This document shows, piece after piece, positions 1-9,070 of a DNA stretch of 61,633 nucleotides (positions within the stretch are counted from its first letter, which is position 1; each line of letters starts with the position of its first letter). The position numbers and the translations under genes are program-made. The stretch is from the NCBI GenBank assembly GCA_015499985.1, contig JAAAUF010000108.1, positions 2,860-64,492 of the forward strand, given 5' to 3'. The notes beneath the pieces are model-generated. The model had not been told where the DNA came from, searched no databases, and worked only from the letters and a program-made list of their open reading frames with translations. The stretch is from Haplosporangium gracile. Its lineage: Eukaryota > Mortierellomycota > Mortierellomycetes > Mortierellales > Mortierellaceae.

Positions 1-322
1 GTGTGGGCACCTTGGTGGGCTCCAGTGTCTCCGTGGTCGCAACAGCCACGGGGATCGGAGCTGGCGCGTCAGCTGGAGCAGCAATAGTAGCAGAAGGGAC
101 AGACGCTGTTTCAACAGGCGCGGGCACTGCTTCTGCTGGTGCAGGCTGTGTTTCTTTGGCGGAAGCAATGTCGGCAGTAGAGTCAGTCTTGGTGGCCTTG
201 GGAACAGGAGTTGCCGAGGCGGACGCCTTGCGCTTTGTTGCGGAGGCAGTTGGTTTGAGAGTTGGGACTGGGGCAGAAGGTGTGTTGCCCTGGTTGTTTG
301 ATCTCGAGCGGGTTAAGACCAT
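1..322 (-). CDS. Ala/Pro/Thr-rich protein, N-terminal part (runs off the window)
   Basis: An open frame runs leftward from an ATG at 322-320 to the window edge without a stop, giving about 107 residues. It begins MVLTRSRSNNQG and carries a short basic stretch (ATKRKAS) that could be a nuclear signal. The rest is low-complexity Ala, Pro, Thr and Val with no domain I recognise. The start was chosen because it is the first in-frame ATG and the bases upstream are AT- and purine-rich like a leader. It lies head-to-head with the RAD57-like gene, about 300 bases away. Function unknown; the visible part looks disordered. Confidence 0.55.
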   Translation of the reverse strand, partial: MVLTRSRSNNQGNTPSAPVPTLKPTASATKRKASASATPVPKATKTDSTADIASAKETQPAPAEAVPAPVETASVPSATIAAPADAPAPIPVAVATTETLEPTKVPT

Positions 323-625
323 GGCGGGTGTGGAGCAAAGGTATGGAAAGTAAAGTGTTGATGTGAAATGAAAGGTTGGAGAGGAGAGAATGTAATTGAG
401 AAGAGAGGGAAGTGTTGTTTGGAAAGGGAAAAGGAATGAAGAAGAGGAGAGGAGAGCTCTTGAACAAAAGGAGGGTAGCTCATGGTAAATGGTGAAGGAA
501 AGACAGCGATGCACGTGACTTTGACATCTTTGTCGATTCCTTGAACTGTGGCAATTGTTTTTTTTTATTTTTCTCGTTTCTTCACCAACACCTCTCTCGA
601 TGAACGCCTTTTTACACACCCGCTC
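323..625. promoter_or_regulatory. Divergent promoter between the Ala-rich gene and RAD57-like gene
   Basis: About 300 bases separate two start codons that point away from each other, so both leaders and core promoters should lie here. I see purine-rich tracts near the left gene and a T-run at 557-565, but no clear TATA box. Confidence 0.4.
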
Positions 626-2242
626 ATGACCTCCATCAACGTCCTCGGTCTGCCTCCTTCCGTCAGAGACAATTTACTAAAGGGTAAGTGATGCCTTACA
701 CCTTCATTCGACAAAACAGTGCGACCTTTGTTTCTTCGGCATTGACTCACCGGTTTACGTTGCCACTATATTTTATTGGGCGCAGCCTCGTTGGATACAG
801 TCGAGGATTTGCTCTTGTATACTCCCCCAGGCCTATCCAACGATGTCCCTTCTGCTCGGTTTAAACGTCAACAAGTCGCCAAAGGAGTCTCCAGTGGCGG
901 CTATGACCGCCTCATGAACCTTACACCAAGCGAGATTGCTTTTGTCTACGACCAAGCAGCTGCCCACATTTTCGAGACAAAGATTGCATACGGAAGCGCT
1001 CATGACCTACTTCAGGACGAGAGTTGGTTGTCTCTTGGCGACCCTGTACTCGATGCTGCTGTTGGAGGCAAGGGAGTAATGACACGCGCAATCACAGAGA
1101 TTGCTGGCGAGAGGTGAGTTTTGGAGACTTTTGCAGTTCACTCTAAATTAAGACGAATTTTTGGCGTTCATTTCAAACTAATCCGTGTCTGACCATGTTT
1201 TTGTAGTGCCGTCGGCAAGACTCAGTTGTGCCTGCAGCTATGCCTGACTGTACAACTTCCAGAAAGCATGGGAGGCCTTGATGGCTGTAAATATGTTTGC
1301 TACTTCTCAATAAGGCACTGAATGTTAAAATGGTGGCGTAAAAAGGCTAATGACACTCTTTTTTAACGTACGTTCAATCATATAGCGGTAGTATGGCTGT
1401 CGACTGAAGGAAAGTTCCCCTACAATCGATTGGAGTCGATGATCAGTCGATTTGTGGAGAAGCATCAGGAAGATGTACCAGACATGGATGCGGATATCAT
1501 TCGCGAGAACATCTATTACGAGTCCATGGCGGATCAGGAGACTCAGTTGCATATTTTTAACTATCAGTTGCCTATCCTTGTTCATGACACTTATTTGAAC
1601 CAAGAAGATGATGGCGGCAAGGAGGGAAATCGAGAACAGGAGCAGCCTGCAGCACCGCAAAAGAAGCCCATCAAGCTGATCATCATCGACTCTATCACTA
1701 ATAACTTTCGGAGCGAACTAACCGTGGGGAGCTCTGCCTCGGACCAAGCTGGGAATCAAGGATCAAAGGCAGGATTTCGATCGAGTATTCTTCAAAGGAG
1801 TGCCGATATCTGTGAGATTGGTCTTCGTTTACGGACCTTGGCCGATCAGTATGGACTGGCGGTCATTTGTGTGAATCAAGTGACAGACGTGATCACAGGC
1901 GAATCGGCATTGCATCCGCCACAATCGTCGTTTCGCTCACTACCACAGACACGCGCTTTCACACCGGCTTTCCACGACACCGGTAAGCTGAAGAAACCAG
2001 CGCTGGGTTTGGTGTGGGAGAACACCATCAATGCTCGCGTGGTTCTTCAGCGAACAAGGCTACCAGACCCTTACGAGACGGACGGATACGCCCGATCTGC
2101 GCTACGGGAGCCACCTCGTACGCTCTCTGTTGTCTTTTCCCCTTGGAGTGGTCATAATAGGAGTAACGACCAGTCCCAGCCAGGGCATTGTTGGTACAAG
2201 ATTGATGAGACAGGCGTGGTGGGAATCCGTTCTCCTAATTAA
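626..2242 (+). CDS. RAD57: RAD51 paralogue, RAD57/XRCC3 type (homologous recombination)
   Basis: Exons 626-683, 786-1113, 1207-1286 and 1386-2242 join in frame to a 440-residue protein. RAD51 paralogues of this type form heterodimers (Rad55-Rad57 in yeast, RAD51C-XRCC3 in animals) that load or stabilise RAD51 filaments at DNA breaks in the nucleus. The Walker A motif GESAVGKT (residues 127-134) is split by intron 2, and GGLDG follows at the intron 3 junction. Walker B (KLIIIDSI) lies near 252-259, followed by VICVNQVTD, the recA-fold strand seen in XRCC3. The N-terminus (MTSINVLGLPPSVRDNLLK) matches the short helical domain of XRCC3. An acidic, Gln-rich loop of about 25 residues precedes Walker B. 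RAD57/XRCC3 fits better than RAD51 itself because of the divergent C-terminus and the long insert. Orthology is a family-level call. Confidence 0.85.
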
Positions 2243-2466
2243 AATTTCAAATCTTTGAGAACGCAATACAGGCGATAACATGATGTTCGGTGACTGTTAA
2301 CCATTCTCACCCAAGTGGATGCCAATTGATGGCCGCTGGCTTGCTGATCACTTTTTGTCTTCTCTCCAACAACCGCGATTTCACCCTCCCATCCTCCCCT
2401 TTCCTTCTTTTTCTTTATCTCTTTCTCTCATCACTTCATTCATCCATACAACAAACATCTAACTGA

Positions 2467-2595
2467 ATGAACTCAATGTACATGCATCAAGGAGCAAGGG
2501 CCGGTCCGAACGATCGCTTCTACTCGACTGGAGGGATGAATGGTATGAACAACAACCAGCTCGCCATGCAGCTCCAGCAACAGCAACTCCATCAA

Positions 2596-2630
<35 letters not shown>

Positions 2631-4258
2631 ACAGCAGCAACAGCAGCAGCAACAGCAACAAGCCCAGGCTCAGGCTCAAGCCCAAGCTCAGGCCCAGGCT
2701 CAAGCTCAGGCTCAACAGCAACAGCACCAGCAAGTCCAACAGCAGCAGGCCCAGCAGCAGCAACAGCAACAGCAGCAGCAACAGTATCGCCTGTCAAGCA
2801 TCGAAGATGAAAAAATCTATCACCTCATCCTCGAACTCACCCATCCTGTCAACCGCGAGCAAGCCCTCTTGGAGTTGAGCAAAAAACGTGAGCAGTTTGA
2901 AGAGCTGGCATTGGTTCTTTGGCACTCTTATGGTAAGAAGACGAGGAGTAGTCGACGACTAGCGTCGGAATGTTTTCGTGAGCCCAACATATCACCTTTT
3001 CTTTTCTTCATCCATCTTTTTTCATGACGTGTTCACTCAACCATCCTATCATGCCTTCTCTACATACTCTTTTTTACTCCATAGGTGTCATGTCTGCCCT
3101 TCTCCAGGAAATCGTGTCCGTCTACCCCTTGTTGGCCCCTTCTGGACTGACTGCCCATGCCTCCAACCGTGTATGCAATGCTTTGGCGCTCTTGCAATGT
3201 GTTGCTAGTCACCCCGAGACCAGAGGAATGTTTCTGAATGGTATGAACAACTTTTATTTTCTTTCCTTCGGGTCAGCCTTGCAGCTAAGTTTAGGTCCGT
3301 TACCAGACTTGTTCACACATTCTTTCCTTTCTTGTCACTATTCTCTTAGCCCACATTCCCTTGTTCTTGTACCCTTTCCTCAACACAACAAGCAAGACTA
3401 GACCATTCGAATACCTTCGCCTGACTAGCTTGGGTGTCATTGGAGCTCTTGTCAAGGTGAGCGTGAGCACTTTTTAGTTTTGTTGTTTTTTTTGCCCACC
3501 GTGTGCATGTGCATAAATTTTATTATACTAGCCCTTGGATACGACATCTTAACTTCGCCCCCTTCTTTTACTCACCCACATCACGCTTTTTTTGTCCAAA
3601 TGTGCTTTACGTTAGAATGACAATACCGAGGTTATTACGTTCCTCCTCTCGACTGAAATCATCCCCTTGTGCCTTCGCATCATGGAGACCGGAAGCGAGC
3701 TCTCTAAAACTGTAAGACGCCGGAATCAGTCATGTCACTGCACACGTTGATTGTTGAGTAGTCGCAATTATGCGTACCAATTTTGCTGACCTTGCTTGGT
3801 TTTATTTGTGCTTTAGGTTGCCATTTTCATTGTCCAGAGAATCCTTCTGGATGACATGGGACTCGCGTACATTTGTCAGACATACGAGCGATTCTACGCT
3901 GTCGGAACTGTCTTGAGCAACATGGTGCACCAGTTGGTCGATACCCTTGCTGTCCGTTTGTTGAAGCATGTTGTCAAGTGCTACCTCCGCCTCTCGGACA
4001 ACCCCAGGTACATTCCCATCATCGATTTTATGCGCGCTGTTTTTTGAATGACTTTGGAGCAATCGGCCAGATTTTTTGATGCGTATTTTTCTACCGTCTA
4101 CTTTACTTTTTGATAGAGCTCGCGAAGCCTTGCGCCAGTGTCTTCCAGAGCCATTGAGGGACGCGACTTTTGCTCAGGCATTGAAGGACGATATCAACAC
4201 CAAGCGATGCCTGTCTCAGCTCATCTTTAACTTGTCCGACAACGGCCCCACCAACTGA
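2467..4258 (+). CDS. CAF40: CCR4-NOT subunit CAF40/CNOT9 (Rcd1) with long poly-Gln N-terminus
   Basis: Exons 2467-2932, 3085-3240, 3350-3456, 3616-3711, 3817-4007 and 4117-4258 give 385 residues. CNOT9 is the armadillo-repeat subunit of the CCR4-NOT deadenylase; it binds NOT1 and recruits mRNA repressors in the cytoplasm. The conserved core starts at [19 protein letters not shown] and runs to the C-terminus. It includes [51 protein letters not shown] and [17 protein letters not shown], all close to human CNOT9. The N-terminal 110 or so residues are species-specific: a Gln tract (with a few His), about nine Ala-Gln dipeptides, then Gln again. The first ATG precedes this tract and stays in frame. 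Four introns fall between core helices; phases all agree. Identification is secure; the role of the Gln-rich extension is unknown. Confidence 0.95.
2571..2786 (+). repeat. CAG/CAA and GCNCAR repeat encoding poly-Q and (AQ)n
   Basis: An in-frame run of mixed CAA/CAG codons is followed by a hexanucleotide repeat of the form GCN-CAR (Ala-Gln) and a second CAR run. Codons are interrupted rather than pure, which is typical of a selected amino-acid tract more than a simple unstable microsatellite. Confidence 0.9.
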
Positions 4259-5078
4259 CAGACCCTTGATGGACCCTTACCTTTTGCTGGCCTTTAAAAG
4301 GTCGATCATCCCTACCTGTTTTTTCATTCTCGCCCACATACCCATTTTTGTTGAATTGTTCCACTTCTACTCTTGTTCTGACTCAGTTTAACGATGGTCG
4401 AGTGGCTGCTTTGTTGTAGTTGCAGCATCGCCCTTCGTCGGGGTCTTTGGACCCGTAGCGTATCCTTTGTTCCTTCTTTCTTGTCTGTTTAATTTTCTTT
4501 CTTTCCTGGTGTTCATCCTTGGCTAGTTCCAGATGGTGCCTTTGCTTATCATTGTTTGGCATGTCCCTGTACATTTGTAATTTGGTTATTATTTTTTTCT
4601 TGCCTGCGGGCGGATCGCTCGAAGTTGCTTCAAGCGAGGTAGTGCATTCTAGTTTATTCAGAACACACTTCCTTTTCCAGTTCCCAATCCTTCTTTCCAA
4701 TTGTTCATATACTTCCTCTCGCCTATCTTCTTTCTTTACTTTATCTGGTTTGTGTTTCTTTGGCAGTGGACAAAAATATCCTCAGAGGACAAGTTGTACA
4801 ATGGGAGGGGGTAAAGATGAGGATTGAAGGTTCACTGTCTTTTCTATATTTTTTTTTTTTCTTTTTTTCTTTTTTTCTTTTTGCGTCATATTGCCAGTTA
4901 GTTCCCTTGTCAGTTTTTTTTTTTTTTTTTTTTTTTTGCATTACTCATTCATCATCGTTGCAATCAACTCCAGGATTCCTCGCAAACATTCTTATGCCAC
5001 TTGTGCATGGTTGTACCTGTTCTTGGCCCATTCTTGAAATGTCGTCGTCATGAAAAGTTCATTGCATTCAGATTGATC
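4259..5078. other. Non-coding: CAF40 3' region and T-rich spacer
   Basis: Pyrimidine-rich DNA with long T-runs (near 4850-4885 and 4915-4937). No reading frame here has codon or domain support. It holds the CAF40 3' UTR and then the spacer up to the transposon end. Confidence 0.6.
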
Positions 5079-5094
5079 GGTTGATCAGTTTTGT
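5079..5094 (+). repeat. Left terminal inverted repeat of the Tc1-type element
   Basis: GGTTGATCAGTTTTGT, matched in inverted orientation at 6301-6316 with one A/G difference and in direct orientation at 6494-6509. Confidence 0.75.
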
Positions 5095-5096
5095 AG

Positions 5097-6314
5097 CTAA
5101 TTTATAGTAAACAAAATCATCAGGTCTATTAGATCCTCCCAATAGTTTATTTGACCACCTCTACTCTGAAGTAATGCCCTCATGCATTTAGACATGCTTT
5201 CATATAGTTTTTCAAGAAATTGCAAAGGTAAACTCGTCCATATATCCTGTACGCGCTCCCACAGCTCGTCCAAGCTTTGTGGCACCTGCTTATACATGGC
5301 AAGTCGGTGTTTCATATGGCGCCAGATGTGCTTGATGACGTTGAGGTCCGGGAAATTGGGTGGCCACCTGAGAAAAGTGAACTCCTGCTGGGCAAACCTC
5401 TCCTGCACCATGTTGATTATATGCACTCGAGAGTTGTCCTGCTGAAAAATGGATATTGCTGGATCCATGTCATACCAAGCAAACGTTCCGAGGACATAAT
5501 CGTTGAGAGTGTCGAGGCAGAGATCTGAATTCAGTGCGCCATTAATTCGACAAAGGTCTCCTAAACCGAAAAAAGTAATGCATCTCCGGATCATCATTTT
5601 CCCTCCTGCCGCTTGTGATGTTGGACGGACCTGATTAGGCAACAGACACTTGTACTCATGAACGCTGTAGTAATTCTTCCTGGCAAAGGATCCGACGCGG
5701 CTGATCATGCTCTCATCGGAGAACATTACTCGTTTCCAGTCATCCGCTGTCTAGTCAATGTGCTCCCGTGCAAATGCAAGCCGATTCTGCACATGAATCG
5801 GTTTGAGATCTGGCCTCTTTTGTTGCACATAAGCTCTGATTCCTTCCTCTCGCAGATTCCATCAGACAGTCTGAACATGGACCTGCACTCCATTCGTCGC
5901 CTGAATGAATTGTTCACCGTCCTTGGGTGTTATCAACTGGTCGGTCTTGAATTGACGAGCGAGAGCCTTCTTTGCCCTAGGAGAGATCTTGTTTCGCCTG
6001 CCCACTGTTGGTGGCGGAATGTTTTCTTTGTTCTTTTTCTTGATGTTGATTGCAGATCCGATCGAGATCCCGAGTGATGTCGCCACCTGCCTGACGGATT
6101 GACCCTGAATTAACAGTTGAGTTGCGTCGATGACCTCTGCGAGTAGAGCTGACGTGTTTTTTTTTTCCTTTTGGATTGTTTCCTTTTGGAGGAATCGTGT
6201 TTGGTGGAGGGAGGAGTGAAAGGAAAATAAAATGAAGAAGGAAATAGGATGGAGGAAAATAGATGAAAGAAAAGATGATCTTAATGGCGCCTTTGTTGCA
6301 ACAAAATTGATCAA
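5097..6314 (-). pseudogene. Tc1-type transposase, two in-frame stops
   Basis: One minus-strand frame runs through the element but is interrupted by TGA at 5864-5862 and TAG at 5753-5751. The 5' part holds the helix-turn-helix (LIQGQSVRQVATSLGISIGS) and a GRRNKISPRAKKALARQF segment typical of Tc1 DNA-binding domains. The middle has RLAFAREHID directly before the TAG. The 3' part has the first catalytic Asp in MFSDES and the second in FQQDNSRVH. The position of the third acidic residue reads PDLNVIKHIW, with Lys where Tc1 proteins normally have Glu. With two nonsense codons and a lost catalytic residue it cannot make active transposase. All three lesions can be explained by C-to-T or G-to-A changes. 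Confidence 0.85.
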
Positions 6315-6316
6315 CC
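6301..6316 (-). repeat. Right terminal inverted repeat of the Tc1-type element
   Basis: Read on the minus strand it is GGTTGATCAATTTTGT, 15 of 16 bases the same as the left repeat. Confidence 0.75.
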
Positions 6317-6493
6317 CCCCGTCACAACTTTTAATTGTATTTTCTCGTGTTGGGAATTTCTGATGTCAATGAGGATGTAGGACGTGAAGGACAGAATTAA
6401 AATAAACGTTTGAGAGGAATCCTGGTGTTGATTGCAACAATGATGGATAAGCGATGCAAAAAAAAAAAAAAAAAAAGGCAAAAAACGCGTTTT

Positions 6494-6512
6494 GGTTGAT
6501 CAGTTTTGTTGC
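6494..6512 (+). repeat. Lone third copy of the transposon end
   Basis: GGTTGATCAGTTTTGTTGC repeats the outer end of the neighbouring Tc1 element. It agrees with the element's right end over 18 of 19 bases, but sits 178 bases outside it in the orientation of a left end. No partner repeat or transposase is visible to its right. It is probably the remains of a second, deleted or nested copy. Confidence 0.55.
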
Positions 6513-6637
6513 GCGCTTTACCTTTGTTCTTTCCTTTCGCCACATTGCCAGATAACGATGAGTGACGCTACGAAACCAAACGCATTTTTTGCAGATTTGT
6601 AATTTTGTCTTTTTCGTTCCAAATCTATGTAGGCAAG

Positions 6638-7280
6638 ATGAACGCGCACCTTACCTAGCCAAATGAGGTCATCCTGAAGGATGGAAAGCGAGTGGAGCAT
6701 GTGTCTCTTGAATCGTTTGTTAAAAACTTCAAGATCAAGGACAAAGGAACGGCGATAAGGCAGTATACGGACCTCCTTGAATCTGAGCGCATTTAAGCGA
6801 AGAGGCGCGAGCGTCTGAAGCCATCGTACGCTGAGTTTGCGGATACTCGTTAATCTGGAACCGAGGATATTCATTTGTAGAGGTCTGACTCTCATACAGG
6901 ATCTCGACAAGTATCCTTTCTTCTCTATTACAATTTTTGTTCCCTGGTTGCCATCATTGACGCCGCTTTCTTTAGACTAAAAGGGCATATATCACAGCCG
7001 TTATTTTTATATATTATATGTGCTACCCCCGATCTCTTTTCATTTCCAGCTAATTCCTTACTTCCCCTTTTTGAACTGCAACGCGTTCCCGTTGTTCATT
7101 TCTCGATATGGTCATGGTCTCTTGTAACCAAGGAAATTCATGAACATGGTGGTCTGCGTCAACTATCCAGTGACGTTGGTAAGGATTTGATCGAGTGGAT
7201 TCTTTCGAGGACGATGCCGGTCTTTCTGGACAAGCTGTTAAAGCCCAAGCCGCAAGAGATTACGCAAGTCAGCTGGGTAG
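6638..7280 (+). pseudogene. Degenerate gene fragment of unknown family
   Basis: From an ATG at 6638 one plus-strand frame reads like protein but is broken by stops at 6656, 6794, 6851 and 6878. A readable stretch is GKRVEHVSLESFVKNFKIKD. After a possible intron (donor near 6914, acceptor CAG ending 7049) a second open stretch follows (EIHEHGGLRQLSSDVGKDLI, then TMPVFLDKLLKPKPQEITQ). It stays open to a TGA at 7364, where it runs into the 3' end of the aquaporin gene on the other strand. Composition is gene-like but I recognise no family. A repeat-derived or duplicated gene relic beside the transposon is the simplest reading. Confidence 0.35.
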
Positions 7281-7316
7281 AGTTATTTCATACATACATC
7301 GTCCGCTCTTCTCGTC

Positions 7317-8372
7317 TCAACTTGGATGTTCGGGGTGGTGTAGGCAAGGATCGCTGGAGTGAATGAAGAGGTCATAGATGCAAGCGCCAGCAATAGCCCC
7401 GAGGAAAGGAGCGACGATTGGGACCCAAAAGTACCAGTTCTGACGAGAGAAGACGCCAAAGCCCCATCCAAAGAGAGCAGTGAAGAAACGAGGACCCAGG
7501 TCACGAGCAGGGTTGAGGGCATAGCCCGTCTGGTAGCCGTACGAGGTGCCAATTAGGGTTATGGAGAGACCGATGATAAGAGGCTGAAGACTGCCAGCAG
7601 GCTTGTTACCCTGATCTGAGGTGGCGAGAATGATAATTAAGAGAAGAGCCGTGGCGACGAACTCGAAAATGAAGGCGTCCGTGGTGGTAACCTCCGCGGT
7701 CTGAAGCCCGGTGAAGAAGATGCCCACGGTCGTGGTACGATCGGCAGCCTGGAGAGCAGAGCGGTTGCTGACATAGACAATGAGGGCACCGACAAAGGCA
7801 CCAGCAAGCTGAGCAACCCAGTAGATTGGGACATCGGCCCAGGGGAAGTCGCGGAAGATTGCCAAGGCAAAGGTGACAGCAGGGTTGAAGTGGGCACCCT
7901 ATTCATATCGACAATAGTAACGAAGGTCGTTAGATGAACGGTAACAATATCATCCCTCCTTTTTTTTGCGTTATCTCGTGGAAATTTTTGCTTTGCATTC
8001 GCTTCTTCCACATCCACGATAGGAACTGCGTTGCACCGATGATCTTCGTAAACAAAGGGTAACTTACCGAGACACCACCGGCAACGTAGATGGCAGCGAT
8101 CAATCCGAGACCCCATGCAAAGCTCACGGTGAACCACGAATTGTCGTCAGAGAAGACCCGCTGGGCAACAGCTCCGCAACCGAAGGCGATCATGATGGCG
8201 GTTCCCAAGAACTCGGCGAAAGGCTTTCTGAACTGGCATTTGTGATATGACCGCAAAGGGAGTGGTCAATAGTCTTTCCTTGCAGCAGGCGAAGTCTGGC
8301 TCGACACTCAATGGCATGGAGGCGTACCTTGTAACGGATTCCAGCCCACTTAGTGCTAATATTGGCCCACAT
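7317..8372 (-). CDS. Aquaglyceroporin (MIP family channel)
   Basis: Exons on the minus strand, 8372-8328, 8232-8068 and 7898-7317, give 263 residues. MIP channels pass water and small solutes such as glycerol across membranes. Both pore motifs are present: HFNPAVT at the start of exon 3 and YALNPARDLGPRF later. The Asp after the second NPAR is the usual mark of the glycerol-conducting branch. FRKPFAEFLGT opens membrane helix 1, and about six hydrophobic helices can be traced. The chosen start (MWANISTKWAGIRYK) gives only a short N-terminal tail, whereas fungal glycerol facilitators often have long ones. Upstream frame-open sequence exists but lacks support. A likely acceptor just before this ATG (CAG ending at 8384) suggests a leader intron and a 5' non-coding exon near 9071. 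Confidence 0.85.
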
Positions 8373-8383
8373 GGTGCGAATAC

Positions 8384-9070
8384 CTGTCCACATGAAATGA
8401 GGATGGTGAAGAGGCGGGGTTGGTGAGGATGGATGGCAAAAAGGAAACATCCGGGTTTTACGAACGGGTAAACAATATGGAGGCGGGCCCGGAACCGGGT
8501 GACTGTCTTCTATAATACATGTAGTCATGTCATGGTACCATGTATTAGCTTCGGCCGATGTGCCGCTGGGCTGAAATCATCCCACCGATGGAAACAGTAG
8601 CTGGCACAAACAGCCACTAGTATTCGTTTGCTCAATTACAGCGCCACGGATTTGAGACAAGCACTGCCCAAGCAGACGCCGACCGATCGCTAATGGTCTA
8701 ACGTTTAAAAAGGAATCCACCTTCGTCCCGACATCCTTCATCGTTTTTCAGATGACAGCAGCAGAGTCATATAGACTACAGATCATGTGGCGGGTATACC
8801 GAACTGTCAAGGAAGGCTATGATATACAAAGCCAGCAGGCTCGGACTCTCCATTATCCATCGAGGATACTGTTTATGGCAGGCGCTGACCGAGTATGGGA
8901 GTCGTTCAACGCTTTAAGGCAATCCACCTCCCAACCGACGAGTCGTTTGGCGGTCATTCCATTCTGTTTGGGAACAGCATGGGAAGTATACCCTTTTCAT
9001 GATTCCAAATTCAGCCGGCTCGGATGATCCAATGATAACCTCAAACAAAGGAAGTGACGAAAGTACTTAC
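8384..9070 (-). other. Probable long leader intron of the aquaglyceroporin gene
   Basis: On the minus strand a good donor, GTAAGTACTT (9070-9061), and an acceptor, TGGACAG (ending 8384), frame a 687-base interval directly before the aquaporin start codon. The frames inside, including one of 91 codons on the plus strand at 8752, resemble no protein I know. The leader exon would end at 9071. This is inferred from splice signals only. Confidence 0.35.

Larger units (their letters stand above)
5079..6316 (-). mobile_element. Tc1/mariner-type DNA transposon, inactive copy
   Basis: The element is bounded by a 16-base terminal inverted repeat: GGTTGATCAGTTTTGT at 5079-5094 and its reverse complement with one mismatch at 6301-6316. 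The 1238-base length is typical of Tc1 elements. The interior, read on the minus strand, encodes a helix-turn-helix plus DDE transposase that has decayed. I cannot see an intact TA duplication at the outer edges, so the insertion is old or the true ends lie a few bases away. Confidence 0.8.

Noticed and set aside
6518..6910. 130-codon minus-strand frame
   Set aside because: The plus-strand reading of the same bases is more protein-like, though broken; the minus frame shows no family features.
8752..9027. 91-codon plus-strand frame upstream of the aquaporin
   Set aside because: It lies inside the probable leader intron on the other strand and resembles no protein.
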